A DNA stretch of 64,000 bases, from positions 1-64,000 of the forward strand of contig JAHBVF010000024.1 of the NCBI GenBank assembly GCA_019637685.1. The letters run 5' to 3'. Below the pieces are notes generated by a model, which was not told the DNA's origin, searched no databases, and was given only the letters and a program-made list of their open reading frames with translations. Position 1 is the stretch's first letter. The number at the start of each line of letters is the position of its first letter. This document shows positions 7,077 through 16,429 of the stretch, one piece after another. Origin of the DNA: Caldilineaceae bacterium (GTDB lineage Bacteria; Chloroflexota; Anaerolineae; Caldilineales; Caldilineaceae). The position numbers and the translations under genes were made by a program.

Positions 7077-9650
7077 ATGACCGTCACCCGGCTCTCCGCG
7101 GCCACGGCCCAGGCAACCCACACCCGGGACCTGATTGCCGATATGCCTTTCTGGGAGACTGTCCCCCGGGCTGAGGTGATCGATCTGATTGTCCACGAAA
7201 CCCGGCCTATGGATTTCAGCGACGGGCAGACTATTACCAGTCAGGACGACGAATGCGAATATATCTACTATATTCGCAGCGGGCAGGTGCGTCTGAAACG
7301 CGAGCGGCCTGGCCCCGCCCCCCAAGGACAGGGCATCGGCCCCAGCGTGGAAGTGATGAATCGGGTGGTGAATGCGGGATATCTGGTGGGCCGCTTTGCC
7401 CTGACCTACAATATGGCCCACACATCCACCGCCACAGCCGAGGGCGATGTCTCAGTCCTGGCTTTCCCCACATCCGCGTTCGAGCGGCTGATCTACCGCT
7501 ATCCGGGGCTGCGCGGCCAATTGACGCCCCAAGCCATCATCAACCGTTTGCGTACAATGCCTTTGCTCGCCCGGGTGGGACTGGTTTCGCTTAGCTATCT
7601 GGCCGAAGAAGTGGACAAGAAGCCGGTGAAAAAGGGCGATATTATCTACACCCACGATCAGCCAGCCGACCGACTCTATCTGATCGAGCGGGGGCAAGTG
7701 GAGGTATCCCATCCCCGGCACAGCAACAGTGCGCGTAAATTGGGCACAGGCAATGCCTTTGGTTTTCCCGGCTCGATTGGCGGGGCCAGCCAAAACGGCG
7801 CGAATGAGTACGGGCACTGGGCCACGGCCACGGCAAACACAACCCTTTTCAGTCTGCCCTGGGAGCGGATGGAACAGTTGGCCCGCCGCTATCCCCACGT
7901 GGCCAACCCAGCCATCCAGGACAAATGCCTGGAAGTGATCCGCGCCATCTCCGTATTCGACAATCTGTCCCCCGAGCAGCAGCAGAATCTGGCCGGCTAT
8001 TGCACCTTCCAACACATTCCCCAGCATCACCTGATTATGCAGCAGGGCGACATCGGCGACAGTATGTGGGTGCTGCTGGAAGGCAGCCAGGCTGTGTTGA
8101 GCGCGCTGGACAAGAGTGGCCCTCTGCCGCCGGTCCCCGTGGACGGCCTGATCTATTTTGGCGAGCCTGCTCTGATTGCTACGCGCAGTGTCAATTCCAC
8201 GATTGACTCTGAACCGGGCAGTCTCTGGCTGCGCTTCCACTGGCGGGATTTCGATTCATTCGTGCGGGAGGAAAAGGACCCTACCATTCGGGAAAAACTA
8301 AAGATTCGTCTGCCCGATGAACTCAAAATTACCGGGACCGAAGAGGAGTACCGCTGGCTCAGCACAGGTGAGCAGCTTATCTCCCTCACCCGCCGCCACT
8401 GGCTCTCCCTCTTGCAGAAGATGCAAGTGAGTCTGATCGGCTGGACACTTATGCTGGCCGCTGTGGTTGGGGTCAATCTGGCGGGGATTTCGGTCTGGTG
8501 GGCCATCTGGCTGCTGGGCGTGCCCTCCTCCCTGGCAATGGCCTGGGGTGTATTGGACCATTTGAACGACTTTTTCATTGTCACCAATCAGCGGATTATC
8601 CAGCAGGAAAAGGTGATTCTAACCAGCGAATACCGGCGGGAGGCACTGCTGGAGCAGGTGCAAAATGTGGGGGTGCGCACTTCGTTCTGGGGCAGATTTT
8701 TCGGCTACGGGGCAGTATCGATCTTTACCGCCGGTTCCAGCGGCTCTATCGATTTTGACTTTGTGCCCAATCCCACCGAACTGCAAGCCTCCATCTTCCG
8801 GCTGACCGCTGAACGCAAAGCCCGCTATCGAGCGGAGAGCCGCCTGGAAATCCAGACCGCGCTGGAAAAGCGGCTGGGGTTGGCCGTAGACCTGCCCAGC
8901 CGCGTGCTCTCTGGCGGCCCCCGAAGCATGACAACCGATGACAGATCCTTGCCCTGGCACAAACGGCTCTGGCGCTATCTATTCGCAGATCATCAGGTGC
9001 AGTGGAGCACGACGGATCGGATTGTCTGGCACAAGCACTGGTTTGTGCTGGCGCGACAGGTGGTGCCCATGGCAATTGTGGCATTGGGGCTGCTGGTACT
9101 TATGGCTGGGGGCTTTGTCTTCGATTTCTACCAGCAGGTGGACCAGGCGATTTCCCAGACAATTTTCGGGCTGGAATTTATTCTCGCCATCGTCTTTCTG
9201 GTTCTGGCGGGGGCCATTGCCTGGGTTGTCGCCGACTGGTGGAATGACACTTATGAACTGACAAATGACAGGATTATCGACATCGAAAAGCTGCCCCTCT
9301 TTCTGTCTGAAGAGCGCAAAGAGGCCCGTCTGAGCGAGGTTCAGGATGTGCGTCTGAGTATTTCATCCCCACTGGAAATGATCCTGAACTATGGGGATAT
9401 TATTGTGCAGACCGCGGCCACGGATGGCGCATTTACCTTCGATCACGTGCCCAATCCCAGAGCGGTAAAAGAAGAGATCAATCGACGGCTGATCGAGTGG
9501 CGGCGCAATGATGAACGGAACAAAGCCCGGGCGCAAATGCAGGACTTGCCTGACTGGTTCGAGATGTATCGGCGGCTGGAAGCGGGAATGGAACCGACGC
9601 GGGTGGTGCTGGATACTGACGCACCCAAAGGGGTGAAAGGGCTGTCGTAG
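7077..9650 (+). CDS. Membrane protein with three cyclic-nucleotide-binding-like and two bPH2 domains
   Basis: This 857-residue protein begins with what look like three successive cNMP-binding beta barrels (about residues 20-150, 160-275 and 290-400; for example GQVRLKRERPG, LYLIERGQVEVS and MWVLLEGSQAVLS). A transmembrane hairpin (about 447-500) leads to a bacterial pleckstrin-homology (bPH2/YdbS-like) domain opening HLNDFFIVTNQRII. A second hairpin (about 675-735) leads to a second bPH2 domain opening WNDTYELTNDRIIDIEKL with the VQDVRLSISSP strand. bPH2 domains of the YdbS/YdbT type are membrane-associated; combining them with cNMP sensors suggests a cytoplasmic ligand-sensing module controlling a membrane structure. 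The gene begins one base after the uvrC stop, so translation is probably coupled. No enzymatic domain is seen. Classical phosphate-binding cassettes in the barrels are not obvious, so the ligand may not be a cyclic nucleotide. Confidence 0.8.
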   Translation: MTVTRLSAATAQATHTRDLIADMPFWETVPRAEVIDLIVHETRPMDFSDGQTITSQDDECEYIYYIRSGQVRLKRERPGPAPQGQGIGPSVEVMNRVVNAGYLVGRFALTYNMAHTSTATAEGDVSVLAFPTSAFERLIYRYPGLRGQLTPQAIINRLRTMPLLARVGLVSLSYLAEEVDKKPVKKGDIIYTHDQPADRLYLIERGQVEVSHPRHSNSARKLGTGNAFGFPGSIGGASQNGANEYGHWATATANTTLFSLPWERMEQLARRYPHVANPAIQDKCLEVIRAISVFDNLSPEQQQNLAGYCTFQHIPQHHLIMQQGDIGDSMWVLLEGSQAVLSALDKSGPLPPVPVDGLIYFGEPALIATRSVNSTIDSEPGSLWLRFHWRDFDSFVREEKDPTIREKLKIRLPDELKITGTEEEYRWLSTGEQLISLTRRHWLSLLQKMQVSLIGWTLMLAAVVGVNLAGISVWWAIWLLGVPSSLAMAWGVLDHLNDFFIVTNQRIIQQEKVILTSEYRREALLEQVQNVGVRTSFWGRFFGYGAVSIFTAGSSGSIDFDFVPNPTELQASIFRLTAERKARYRAESRLEIQTALEKRLGLAVDLPSRVLSGGPRSMTTDDRSLPWHKRLWRYLFADHQVQWSTTDRIVWHKHWFVLARQVVPMAIVALGLLVLMAGGFVFDFYQQVDQAISQTIFGLEFILAIVFLVLAGAIAWVVADWWNDTYELTNDRIIDIEKLPLFLSEERKEARLSEVQDVRLSISSPLEMILNYGDIIVQTAATDGAFTFDHVPNPRAVKEEINRRLIEWRRNDERNKARAQMQDLPDWFEMYRRLEAGMEPTRVVLDTDAPKGVKGLS

Positions 9651-9694
9651 AAAATGGGAAATGGGGAAATGGGCCAGCGGGACTCTCCGGCGAG

Positions 9695-10492
9695 CTACCA
9701 GCCGTAGTTCAGCCGGTCGATGAGTCGCCGGGGCAGATTGACCGCCCGCATCTGGCTTTGGGTCAGATCGATGGGATAGGTCACCCGGCGCAGTTCCCAC
9801 GACATCTGTTCCGTGTCCAACAGTGCGTAGGCGGCGCGGGGATCGTTGTCTCTGGGCTGGCCCACGCTGCCAGGGTTGAGAATCAACCGCTGCTCCGCGG
9901 ACACATCCAGCAAGATCGGCTCTTCCGCGCGCAGTGGCAGGTGATCTACAGTGGCCGCGCCGATGGTTTTGCTGCCGGTCTCCTCATCCCAGTCTCGCTC
10001 CAGCCGCCAGCGGTAGATGGCCGGTTTGTGGGTATGGCCCACCAGACAAATCTTTTCCTCAAACCAGGCAAAATTCTCCAGGGCAATTGTGGGGGTATGC
10101 ACATATTCCCACACGGGTTCGCGCGGGCTGGCGTGGGTCAGCAGCAGATCGGGCATTTCCACAGGTTGCACCGGCACATCGGGAAATCTATCCAGCAATG
10201 CCCGGTTCTGCCGGGTCAACACACTTCGGGTCCACAGCACAGCTTCCCGCGCCATCGGGTTGAAGTCGTCTACATCAATACCGGGGCGTCCCAGCACAGC
10301 CCAGTCGTGGTTGCCAATCACCACGTGGTTGGTCACTTCATCCACCATCTCCACACATTCGTTGGGCATTGGGCCATAGCCCACCACATCACCCAGACAC
10401 CAGACAGCGTCATATCGGCCCTGGGCGTCAGCAAAGACACTTTCCAGAGCAACAAAGTTGGCGTGGATGTCAGAAATAATAAGGATACGCAT
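9695..10492 (-). CDS. Metallophosphoesterase (YfcE/MJ0936-like)
   Basis: The 265-residue product opens MRILIISDIHANFVALESVF and shows the family metal ligands in order: SDIHAN, CLGDVVGYG, VIGNHDWAV, LLTHASP and CLVGHTHKP, ending with LILNPGSVGQPRD. These are the five calcineurin-like motifs that bind two metals and hydrolyse phosphoesters in the cytoplasm. The GDVVGYGP wording and the NPGSVGQPRD block place it with the small MJ0936/YfcE-type phosphodiesterases rather than protein phosphatases. The start at 10492 is the only ATG directly before the first motif; an upstream in-frame extension is Arg/Ser/Pro-rich low-complexity and is rejected. It is transcribed toward the cNMP/bPH2 gene (convergent). 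Confidence 0.9.
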   Translation of the reverse strand: MRILIISDIHANFVALESVFADAQGRYDAVWCLGDVVGYGPMPNECVEMVDEVTNHVVIGNHDWAVLGRPGIDVDDFNPMAREAVLWTRSVLTRQNRALLDRFPDVPVQPVEMPDLLLTHASPREPVWEYVHTPTIALENFAWFEEKICLVGHTHKPAIYRWRLERDWDEETGSKTIGAATVDHLPLRAEEPILLDVSAEQRLILNPGSVGQPRDNDPRAAYALLDTEQMSWELRRVTYPIDLTQSQMRAVNLPRRLIDRLNYGW

Positions 10493-10502
10493 TGGGTTTG
10501 AT

Positions 10503-10549
10503 GGGGTGGCGGATGGTGAACGGCGGATTGTGAACGGCGAATGCCGGAT
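10503..10549. repeat. Degenerate 14-bp tandem repeat upstream of the phosphoesterase gene
   Basis: The unit GGATGGTGAACGGC (10511-10524) is followed by GGATTGTGAACGGC (10525-10538) and partial copies on both sides. The repeat lies in the space between the divergent phosphoesterase and NAD kinase genes and may be a spacer repeat without function. Confidence 0.4.
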
Positions 10550-10661
10550 GCGGGACAATGGCAGAAACGGGCAGGACAGCAGCAAAATTATGGACAGGGA
10601 ATAACTGCGATCTGCCATTCATTCTACTGGAAAGAGCACAGATACGCCAACCCTCAGCCAT

Positions 10662-10690
10662 TTGACCAATGCGAATGGCTGATCTATGAT
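10662..10690 (+). promoter_or_regulatory. Promoter upstream of NAD kinase gene
   Basis: TTGACC (10662-10667), a 17-base spacer and TATGAT (10685-10690) form a good promoter. Its -10 box overlaps the first apparent ATG of the nadK frame (10686), so transcripts would start near 10697 and cannot include that ATG. This supports the downstream TTG start. Confidence 0.55.
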
Positions 10691-10739
10691 GCGATTCCTG
10701 CACGATTTTGCTCGCCCCGCCCACATTCGGAGGCTCCCG

Positions 10740-11591
10740 TTGTTCCGACGCATTGGCATTCTGCACCATCCACGCAAACCTGAATCTCTGGACCTGGCTT
10801 CGGCCATGGAAAGTTACTTACACAGCCGGGATGTCCACCACATTTGGCGGGACTCGGCCTGGGACGCAGACGCGATCCAGCGCCATTTACAGGACGTCGA
10901 TCTGCTCATCACATTGGGGGGAGATGGGACAATGCTGCGCGCGGCCCGTCTGGGCGCGGAGATGGAAGTGCCAATGCTCGGTGTCAAAATGGGGCGGCTG
11001 GGCTTTCTGGCCGAAGTATTCCCCAACGATTGGAAAGAGCCGTTGGGCCAGATGCTGGACGGCAATTACTGGGTGGAAGAACGGCTGATGATCCGGGTGC
11101 GGGTGGAGCGCAACGAAGAGCAGGGCCAGCGGGAGGTCCGCTGCGAATATGACGCGCTCAACGATGTGGTTCTCAGCCGGGGCAGCCTGGCCCGCATTGT
11201 CCGGGTCAGCACCAGTTTGGACGGCGGCTATCTGACCACCTACACTTGCGATGGGCTGATCGTCAGCACCGCCACAGGCAGCACAGCCTATGCCCTGGCC
11301 TCAGGCGGCCCCATTCTGCCCCCGGAATTGCGCAACATTCTGGTCATTCCCGTGGCCCCCCACATGAGTATGGACCGGGCCGTCGTACTCTCGGAAGGAA
11401 CAGAAGTGCGCCTGCGGGTCTACAGCGATCATTCGGCCATGCTGACAGTAGACGGCCAATTTGAAGTAGAAGTAGATGAACAGGACGAAGTCGTCGTAGT
11501 GGGCAGCCCTTATCAGGCCCGCTTTATCAGGCTGCGGCCCCGGGCCTATTTCTACCAGACCCTCATGGACAAATTGAAGTGGACGGTATGA
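10740..11591 (+). CDS. nadK: NAD kinase
   Basis: The product phosphorylates NAD to NADP in the cytoplasm. Readable family motifs are LLITLGGDGTMLRAA with the GGDGT nucleotide site, VKMGRLGFLAE, the CDGLIVSTATGSTAYALASGGPI block with the NAD-binding region, and HMSMDRAVVL. I chose the TTG at 10740 because GGAGG stands six bases upstream and the protein then begins FRRIGILHHPRK, where most NAD kinases begin, giving 283 residues. An in-frame ATG at 10686 would add 18 residues but overlaps the -10 box of the likely promoter. Identification is firm; the exact start is open. Confidence 0.93.
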   Translation: MFRRIGILHHPRKPESLDLASAMESYLHSRDVHHIWRDSAWDADAIQRHLQDVDLLITLGGDGTMLRAARLGAEMEVPMLGVKMGRLGFLAEVFPNDWKEPLGQMLDGNYWVEERLMIRVRVERNEEQGQREVRCEYDALNDVVLSRGSLARIVRVSTSLDGGYLTTYTCDGLIVSTATGSTAYALASGGPILPPELRNILVIPVAPHMSMDRAVVLSEGTEVRLRVYSDHSAMLTVDGQFEVEVDEQDEVVVVGSPYQARFIRLRPRAYFYQTLMDKLKWTV

Positions 11592-11658
11592 CACAAGGAA
11601 GCACGCTGAAACAGACCAGCAGTCGCTCTCATCGTTATCATTTCTATGGGAGGTTGGG

Positions 11659-12420
11659 ATGAGCGAACAAGCCGCCCCCAAAAGCAAAGAACTCTATCGC
11701 ACCCTGGACGTGGCGGAAGAAGCACCCCAGGAAGAAATCGCGCGTCAATACCAGCGGTTGAAGACCCTCTATCAGCCGGAAAACATAGCCGACGCGGACG
11801 CCCGCGCCTATGCCAGCCGTAAACTGGCCGAGATTGAGGAAGCCTACGCCATTCTCGGCGATCCGGCCCGCCGCGCGGTCTACGACGGCAGGCCGCTGAT
11901 CGTCGCGCCGGATGATCCAGAAGTTCTCTACTGCGCCAACCACCCCCACACTGAGACTCTTCTGCGCTGCAACAAATGCGGCAAGCCTATCTGTATGAAG
12001 TGCGCCCGACAGACGCCTGTGGGCTATCGCTGCACCGAATGTATCCACCAACAGCAAAATGTCTACTTCAACGCAATGGGCAGCGACAATTTTATTGCCC
12101 TGGGCGTGGGCTTTGTGGTTTCGGCCATTGCCGCGCCAGTTGTGGGGATGCTGCTGGGCAACTTCGGGTTCTTCGGGCTGATCATTGCCTTTGTCGCGGG
12201 GTCTGGCGCGGGCAGCCTGCTGGCCCAAATTATTCGCCGGGCTGTGGGCGGGCGCCGGGGGCGGCGACTGCCCCTGTTCGCGCTGTTCGGTATCATCAGC
12301 GGTGTACTCTTCGGCAGCCTGGTGTTGCTCATCTTCACAGGCTATTTTCTCCTCTTCAATATTACGACGCTTCTCTTCACCGGTCTGGCCATTGCCGCGG
12401 CCTATCCCCAATTGCGTTAA
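11659..12420 (+). CDS. Membrane protein with J-like domain and B-box-type zinc finger
   Basis: The 253-residue product starts with a J-like domain (ELYRTLDVAEEAPQ to ILGDPARRAVYDG, about residues 11-73) in which the HPD tripeptide that activates Hsp70 reads QPE, so it probably cannot stimulate DnaK. A zinc finger follows with Cys/His ligands in CANHPHTET, CNKCGKPICMKC and CTEC (about residues 90-125). Four hydrophobic segments (about 140-165, 170-190, 210-235, 235-250) complete a small membrane domain. The finger-plus-membrane half resembles zinc-finger membrane proteins often labelled B-box or rhomboid-associated. A strong GGGAGG ribosome site precedes the ATG. The role is unknown; assembly or quality control at the membrane is a guess. 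Confidence 0.75.
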   Translation: MSEQAAPKSKELYRTLDVAEEAPQEEIARQYQRLKTLYQPENIADADARAYASRKLAEIEEAYAILGDPARRAVYDGRPLIVAPDDPEVLYCANHPHTETLLRCNKCGKPICMKCARQTPVGYRCTECIHQQQNVYFNAMGSDNFIALGVGFVVSAIAAPVVGMLLGNFGFFGLIIAFVAGSGAGSLLAQIIRRAVGGRRGRRLPLFALFGIISGVLFGSLVLLIFTGYFLLFNITTLLFTGLAIAAAYPQLR

Positions 12421-12424
12421 CAAA

Positions 12425-12462
12425 AATCCGAGACGCCCTCGGGGGAGGAAGCGTCTCGGATT
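12425..12462. terminator. Hairpin terminator between convergent genes
   Basis: A perfect 12-bp inverted repeat (AATCCGAGACGC) with a 14-base loop lies five bases past the J-like gene's stop and before the convergent propeller gene. It can end transcription from both sides. A-tracts on the left give T-richness only in the minus direction. Confidence 0.6.
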
Positions 12463-12519
12463 GGGAGAGCCGGTGACCCGACTCGCTTGATAACTTTTGA
12501 CCGTTTATCGGTGATTCCT

Positions 12520-13728
12520 CTAAACGGCTGCGGGCAGACCAGAGCGACCATTCGGCTTGCCACTTCCGCCGCCCCGCTGACGCACTTCCAGCACTGCCAA
12601 CAGAGCCAACCCAACACCTGCCAGCGCAGCCAGCACCCAGGCCAATAGCCCAGTGAAGTTCGGGGCCAGGGGCGTGCTTTGGGCCGCGGCTAGCGTCGTC
12701 GTCTGTGGCGCACTGCCCAGGGCCAGCGGTGTGCGGCTGGCCGCGGTCAAGGCATAGACAGCGCCCGTCTCGCCGCTCACCGGCATCAGCACCGCCACGG
12801 CCACATCGTTCATGGGGGTCAGCGCAGACCAGTTGCTTGCGCCGTCGGTGCTCATTGCCACACCCACAGGTGTGATATGGGCATTGGCCGAGCCAAAAAT
12901 CAGGCTGGTGGCGGCATAGACCACAGCGGGCTGGGCCGGGTCTACGGCCACATCGTTGACAAACAATTGGCTGCCGGGGGTAAAGTTCAGACCGCTATTG
13001 ACCGACTGCCAGTTGATCCCGTCCTGGCTCATGCGCACACCAGACGCAGCCGTGCCGACATAAAAGGTGGGCGGCGTCGTCTGTGCGATCGCCAGAGCGG
13101 TGGCCGGGCTGGGGAGGTTCTCCACAGCAACCCAGCGCAAGCCCATATCCTCGGCCCGATATAAATGCCAGCCAGTGCGCACCAGCGCCATGCCATTGCT
13201 GGCCGCCACAATCTCTTCCACTGGCTCGTCCAGCAGCAGATGGCCGGCAGCAATCATACTGCTGCCCACATCCCGCAGGCGATGCATACCGTCGGTATCC
13301 GTCCCCACATAGACCAGCCGATTGGCTCCATCCACAGCAATATCTGTCACAGCGCCCACCGCCTGGGTTGCCAGGGCAATCTTCATCCACGTCTGGCCCG
13401 CGTCGCTGGAAACATAAATGGCAAGTTCATTGGCAGCACCCATATAGACCAGTTCTGCCTGGCGGCTGCTGACAGCCACCGCGTTGACAATGACGCCCGC
13501 CGGGGTAGGCAGCCGCTGCCAACTGGCACCGTTGCCCGCGTAGAGCAGGCCGCCATCCACAGCATAGGATAGCCCGGTCGGGGAAGCTGCCGCTGCATAA
13601 TCCCGTACATTCGAGAGTTGCACAGCCTCTGCCTCACGCACGGGTTCGCGGGCGCTTACAATCCCCGCCAGCACCGCGCCCAAGAGAAAAATGGTGATGA
13701 GTGTGAGAAGAATAGTTCGAATTTTCAT
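12520..13728 (-). CDS. Secreted, membrane-anchored beta-propeller protein (BNR/sortilin-like)
   Basis: The 402-residue protein has a signal peptide (residues 1-26, MKIRTILLTLITIFLLGAV), repeated blades with Asp-box-like elements (IYVSSDAGQTWMKIA, RMSQDGINWQSV, AMSTDGASNWSAL), and a C-terminal membrane helix (LLAWVLAALAGVGLALLAVL) followed by a basic cytoplasmic tail. This resembles BNR or photosystem-stability-type propellers that act as binding scaffolds; no glycosidase active site is visible. GGAGGG stands five bases before the ATG. It converges with the J-like gene and is likely a single-gene unit with a promoter near 13786-13814. Its partner is unknown. Confidence 0.75.
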   Translation of the reverse strand: MKIRTILLTLITIFLLGAVLAGIVSAREPVREAEAVQLSNVRDYAAAASPTGLSYAVDGGLLYAGNGASWQRLPTPAGVIVNAVAVSSRQAELVYMGAANELAIYVSSDAGQTWMKIALATQAVGAVTDIAVDGANRLVYVGTDTDGMHRLRDVGSSMIAAGHLLLDEPVEEIVAASNGMALVRTGWHLYRAEDMGLRWVAVENLPSPATALAIAQTTPPTFYVGTAASGVRMSQDGINWQSVNSGLNFTPGSQLFVNDVAVDPAQPAVVYAATSLIFGSANAHITPVGVAMSTDGASNWSALTPMNDVAVAVLMPVSGETGAVYALTAASRTPLALGSAPQTTTLAAAQSTPLAPNFTGLLAWVLAALAGVGLALLAVLEVRQRGGGSGKPNGRSGLPAAV

Positions 13729-14149
13729 GGCCCCCTCCGTCGTTTGCTCAAACCGTTGTACAGTTATTCAAAACATCTATTTCTGATAGAAGTTTACTGC
13801 AAGAAGATAGTCAATGCAGGACAAAATCTGGAATACATTCAGACCGTTGCCCAACGCTGGAAGATTGGGACAGTCTATCCAGTAAAGATTACTTCTCACA
13901 TTTCCTACAGCCGATGTCCTGGCAGTTAGGACGAATGCAACGGGGAAAATGTTGCAAAACAGGCAATCAATTTTTGTTGGTAAATATCAGTCTAAAGCCC
14001 CAGAGATGCTTTGGCTGTGATCAATGCCACAGCCCCAGGGCGCGCCACAGCAAATGGTTTGCGCCAAGTGGTTGGCTGTGCTATTATCCAACCACTTTAC
14101 GCGTCCGTTCACCGCGCGATTCACTCCGCACATGGCGGGAGAAAACAAA
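13729..14149. other. Divergent intergenic region
   Basis: No coding sequence is supported in these 421 AT-richer bases. On the minus strand TTGACT (13809-13814) and TTCTAT (13786-13791) with 17-base spacing could serve the propeller gene. On the plus strand TTGCGC (14059-14064) and TATTAT (14082-14087), also 17 apart, could serve the LysM gene. Confidence 0.45.
14059..14087 (+). promoter_or_regulatory. Promoter of the LysM-mtaB operon
   Basis: TTGCGC, a 17-base spacer and TATTAT are placed about 60 bases before the LysM gene start. The -35 box is weak; the -10 box is good. Confidence 0.4.
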
Positions 14150-15079
14150 ATGGGCATAACAAACCGATGGCTGTCGATAGGGGTCCTGGCAATTCTCATG
14201 GCAGTGTTTATCGCGGGCTGCACCAGAGACCGCGCCACCCCCGAACCAGAAACCACACCGGCTGGCGCTGGGCAGCCGGTTGTAGAGCCTGTGATCACCC
14301 GCTCTAGCGAACCCACTGCCGAGCCAACACCGGCGGCTACACCTGTGCCCACAAACACACCCCAAGCGAAAACGATTCCCTATACTGTCCAGCCCAACGA
14401 CACAGTCTCTACAGTGGCCGAAAAGTTCGGCATTAGCACCCAGGAATTGCGGGAGCTAAATCTGCTGGCAAATGACTCCTTGCAAGTGGGACAGGTGTTG
14501 CGGGTTCCCAATACACCCGGAGTCACCTCCGAAGGACTGCCCACGCCCACGCCAGAACCATTCACTTATACAGTGGGCGAAGGTGATACGCTTTTCTCCA
14601 TCGCCTTGAAATTCGACATTTCACCCAATGAAATTGTGGCTGCCAATACGCTGGTCGATCCCAATAGTGTTTTTGTGGGCCAGGAATTGCTGATCCCCGG
14701 CTACCAGCGCACCCCCGCGACCAGCGGCGGCGGGACTTCGACAGCCGCGCCCGGCGCGCCGGCCATCCACATTGTGCAGCCGGGCGAGTTTCTCTCTGTC
14801 ATCGCCGAAAAGTATGGCATTTCTGTGGACGAATTGGTGGCTGTCAACCGCATTACCGATCCCAATCTGGTCACGCCGGGCACGGAATTGGTGATCCCAG
14901 GGCTGACCGCGGCTGAGTTGGAAGCAGCCAATCAGGTTATCCACGTTGTGCAGGCCGGCGAAGGACTCTACGCCATCGCGGCCCGCTACGGCATTTCCGC
15001 CGATGCGCTGATTCAGGCCAATAACATCACCAACCCGGACCTGCTGCGCGTGGGCGACCGGCTGATCATTCCCCAATAA
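14150..15079 (+). CDS. Lipoprotein with four LysM domains
   Basis: The 309-residue product has a lipoprotein signal (LAILMAVFIAGC, Cys 25) and a Thr/Pro/Glu-rich spacer, then four LysM units starting at IPYTVQPNDTVSTVAEKFGI, YTVGEGDTLFSIALKF, IHIVQPGEFLSVIAEKYGI and IHVVQAGEGLYAIAARYGI, each ending in a V/LxIP turn. LysM domains bind N-acetylglucosamine in peptidoglycan or chitin-like polymers, so this is a wall-binding lipoprotein on the outer face of the membrane. A ribosome site GGGAG precedes the ATG at 14150. The gene ends three bases before mtaB, so the two are probably co-transcribed although functionally unrelated. No catalytic domain is fused. Confidence 0.88.
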   Translation: MGITNRWLSIGVLAILMAVFIAGCTRDRATPEPETTPAGAGQPVVEPVITRSSEPTAEPTPAATPVPTNTPQAKTIPYTVQPNDTVSTVAEKFGISTQELRELNLLANDSLQVGQVLRVPNTPGVTSEGLPTPTPEPFTYTVGEGDTLFSIALKFDISPNEIVAANTLVDPNSVFVGQELLIPGYQRTPATSGGGTSTAAPGAPAIHIVQPGEFLSVIAEKYGISVDELVAVNRITDPNLVTPGTELVIPGLTAAELEAANQVIHVVQAGEGLYAIAARYGISADALIQANNITNPDLLRVGDRLIIPQ

Positions 15080-15082
15080 AAT

Positions 15083-16420
15083 ATGCGCATCTATCTGGAC
15101 CAACTGGGCTGCCGCCTGAACTACAGCGAGAATAACAGTCTGGCGAACCGGCTCGCGGCCGCGGGCCATCAGATTGCACCCTCCGCCGAGACCGCGCAGG
15201 TAATCGTCCTCAACACCTGCGCAGTGACAGCCCAGGCGGTCAGCCGCAGCCGCGCTACCGTTCGCCAACTCCACAACGCCAACCCCAACGCACGCATTGC
15301 TGTCACCGGCTGCTATGCCACCCTGCAACCGGAGAACGCGGCCAGCTTGCCCGGTGTCACACTGGTGGCGGACAACCGGGAGAAGGAGATGCTCCACGCC
15401 CTGTTGGAGCCGTGGAGCGCGGAACTGGACGACCCCGACGCCATCGCTCGTCTGCAGCCGGACGGCATACCCTTTGCCCCCGCGCTCAACCGCGACGACT
15501 CCCTCAGCCGCACCCGAGCCTTTGTCAAAGTGCAGGACGGCTGCAACAACAAATGCACCTTTTGCATTGTCACTGCCCTGCGCGGGGAGAGCCGCAGCCG
15601 AACATTGGGCGATGTTGTGGCAGAAGTGCAGCAGTTGGCCGCGGACGGCTACCAGGAAGCGGTCCTGACTGGCGTTCACCTCGGCTCCTATGGCCGGGAT
15701 TTGCCCGGCAGTCTGGCTTCGGATTTGAAGGAGTTGACCACAGCGCTGCTCACGCAGACCGACATTCCCCGCCTGCGCTTGAGCAGCCTGGAGCCGTGGG
15801 AACTGGCCGACGGCTTCTTTGATCTCTGGCAGCACTGGCCGGAACGCCTGTGCCCACATCTGCATCTGCCCCTGCAAGCGGGCACGGATCGGCAACTGCG
15901 GGCAATGGCCCGGCGCTGCACGGTGGCCTCTTTCCGCCGCCTGGTGGAAGACGCCCGCGCCGCCATCCCCGATCTGATTCTGACCACCGATCTCATCGTC
16001 GGCTTCCCCGGCGAAAGCGACGACGATTTTGCCGAAGGATTGGCCTTTGTTGAGGAGATGCGCTTTGCCCACGCCCACATCTTCCCCTACAGCGCGCGCA
16101 CGGGCACGGCCGCGGCCCGCTTCGGTGGACAGTTGCCCAAAACAGTGAAAAAGGCGCGCTCCCAGCAGATGCACGCGCTGGTGGAGCGCACCGGCCAGGT
16201 CGAGCGCCAACGTTTTGTGGGCACTGTGCGCCCGGTTCTTTGGGAGGGCCAGGGCCAGCCCGTGGACGACCAGCCGGGGATGCGTTTGTGGAGTGGGCAC
16301 ACGGACAATTATCTGCGTGTGTTGGCCCACGCCCCAGCAGAGCAGAACCTGCACAACCGCCTGATCCCCGCCCACCTGGGCGAAGTACACGGCGAAGCAA
16401 TCTTCGGGACGCTGCGCTAA
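15083..16420 (+). CDS. mtaB: tRNA (t6A37) methylthiotransferase MtaB
   Basis: The 445-residue radical SAM enzyme adds a methylthio group to t6A37 of ANN-decoding tRNAs. It shows the UPF0004 N-terminal domain ([44 protein letters not shown] with its three cluster-binding Cys), the radical SAM motif [10 protein letters not shown] near residue 155, [29 protein letters not shown] and a C-terminal TRAM-like region. The wording GCRLN and LSSLEP fits MtaB rather than MiaB or RimO. It sits three bases after the LysM gene; no Shine-Dalgarno is obvious, so it may depend on translational coupling. Confidence 0.92.
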   Translation: MRIYLDQLGCRLNYSENNSLANRLAAAGHQIAPSAETAQVIVLNTCAVTAQAVSRSRATVRQLHNANPNARIAVTGCYATLQPENAASLPGVTLVADNREKEMLHALLEPWSAELDDPDAIARLQPDGIPFAPALNRDDSLSRTRAFVKVQDGCNNKCTFCIVTALRGESRSRTLGDVVAEVQQLAADGYQEAVLTGVHLGSYGRDLPGSLASDLKELTTALLTQTDIPRLRLSSLEPWELADGFFDLWQHWPERLCPHLHLPLQAGTDRQLRAMARRCTVASFRRLVEDARAAIPDLILTTDLIVGFPGESDDDFAEGLAFVEEMRFAHAHIFPYSARTGTAAARFGGQLPKTVKKARSQQMHALVERTGQVERQRFVGTVRPVLWEGQGQPVDDQPGMRLWSGHTDNYLRVLAHAPAEQNLHNRLIPAHLGEVHGEAIFGTLR

Positions 16421-16429
16421 CGCCCACAT

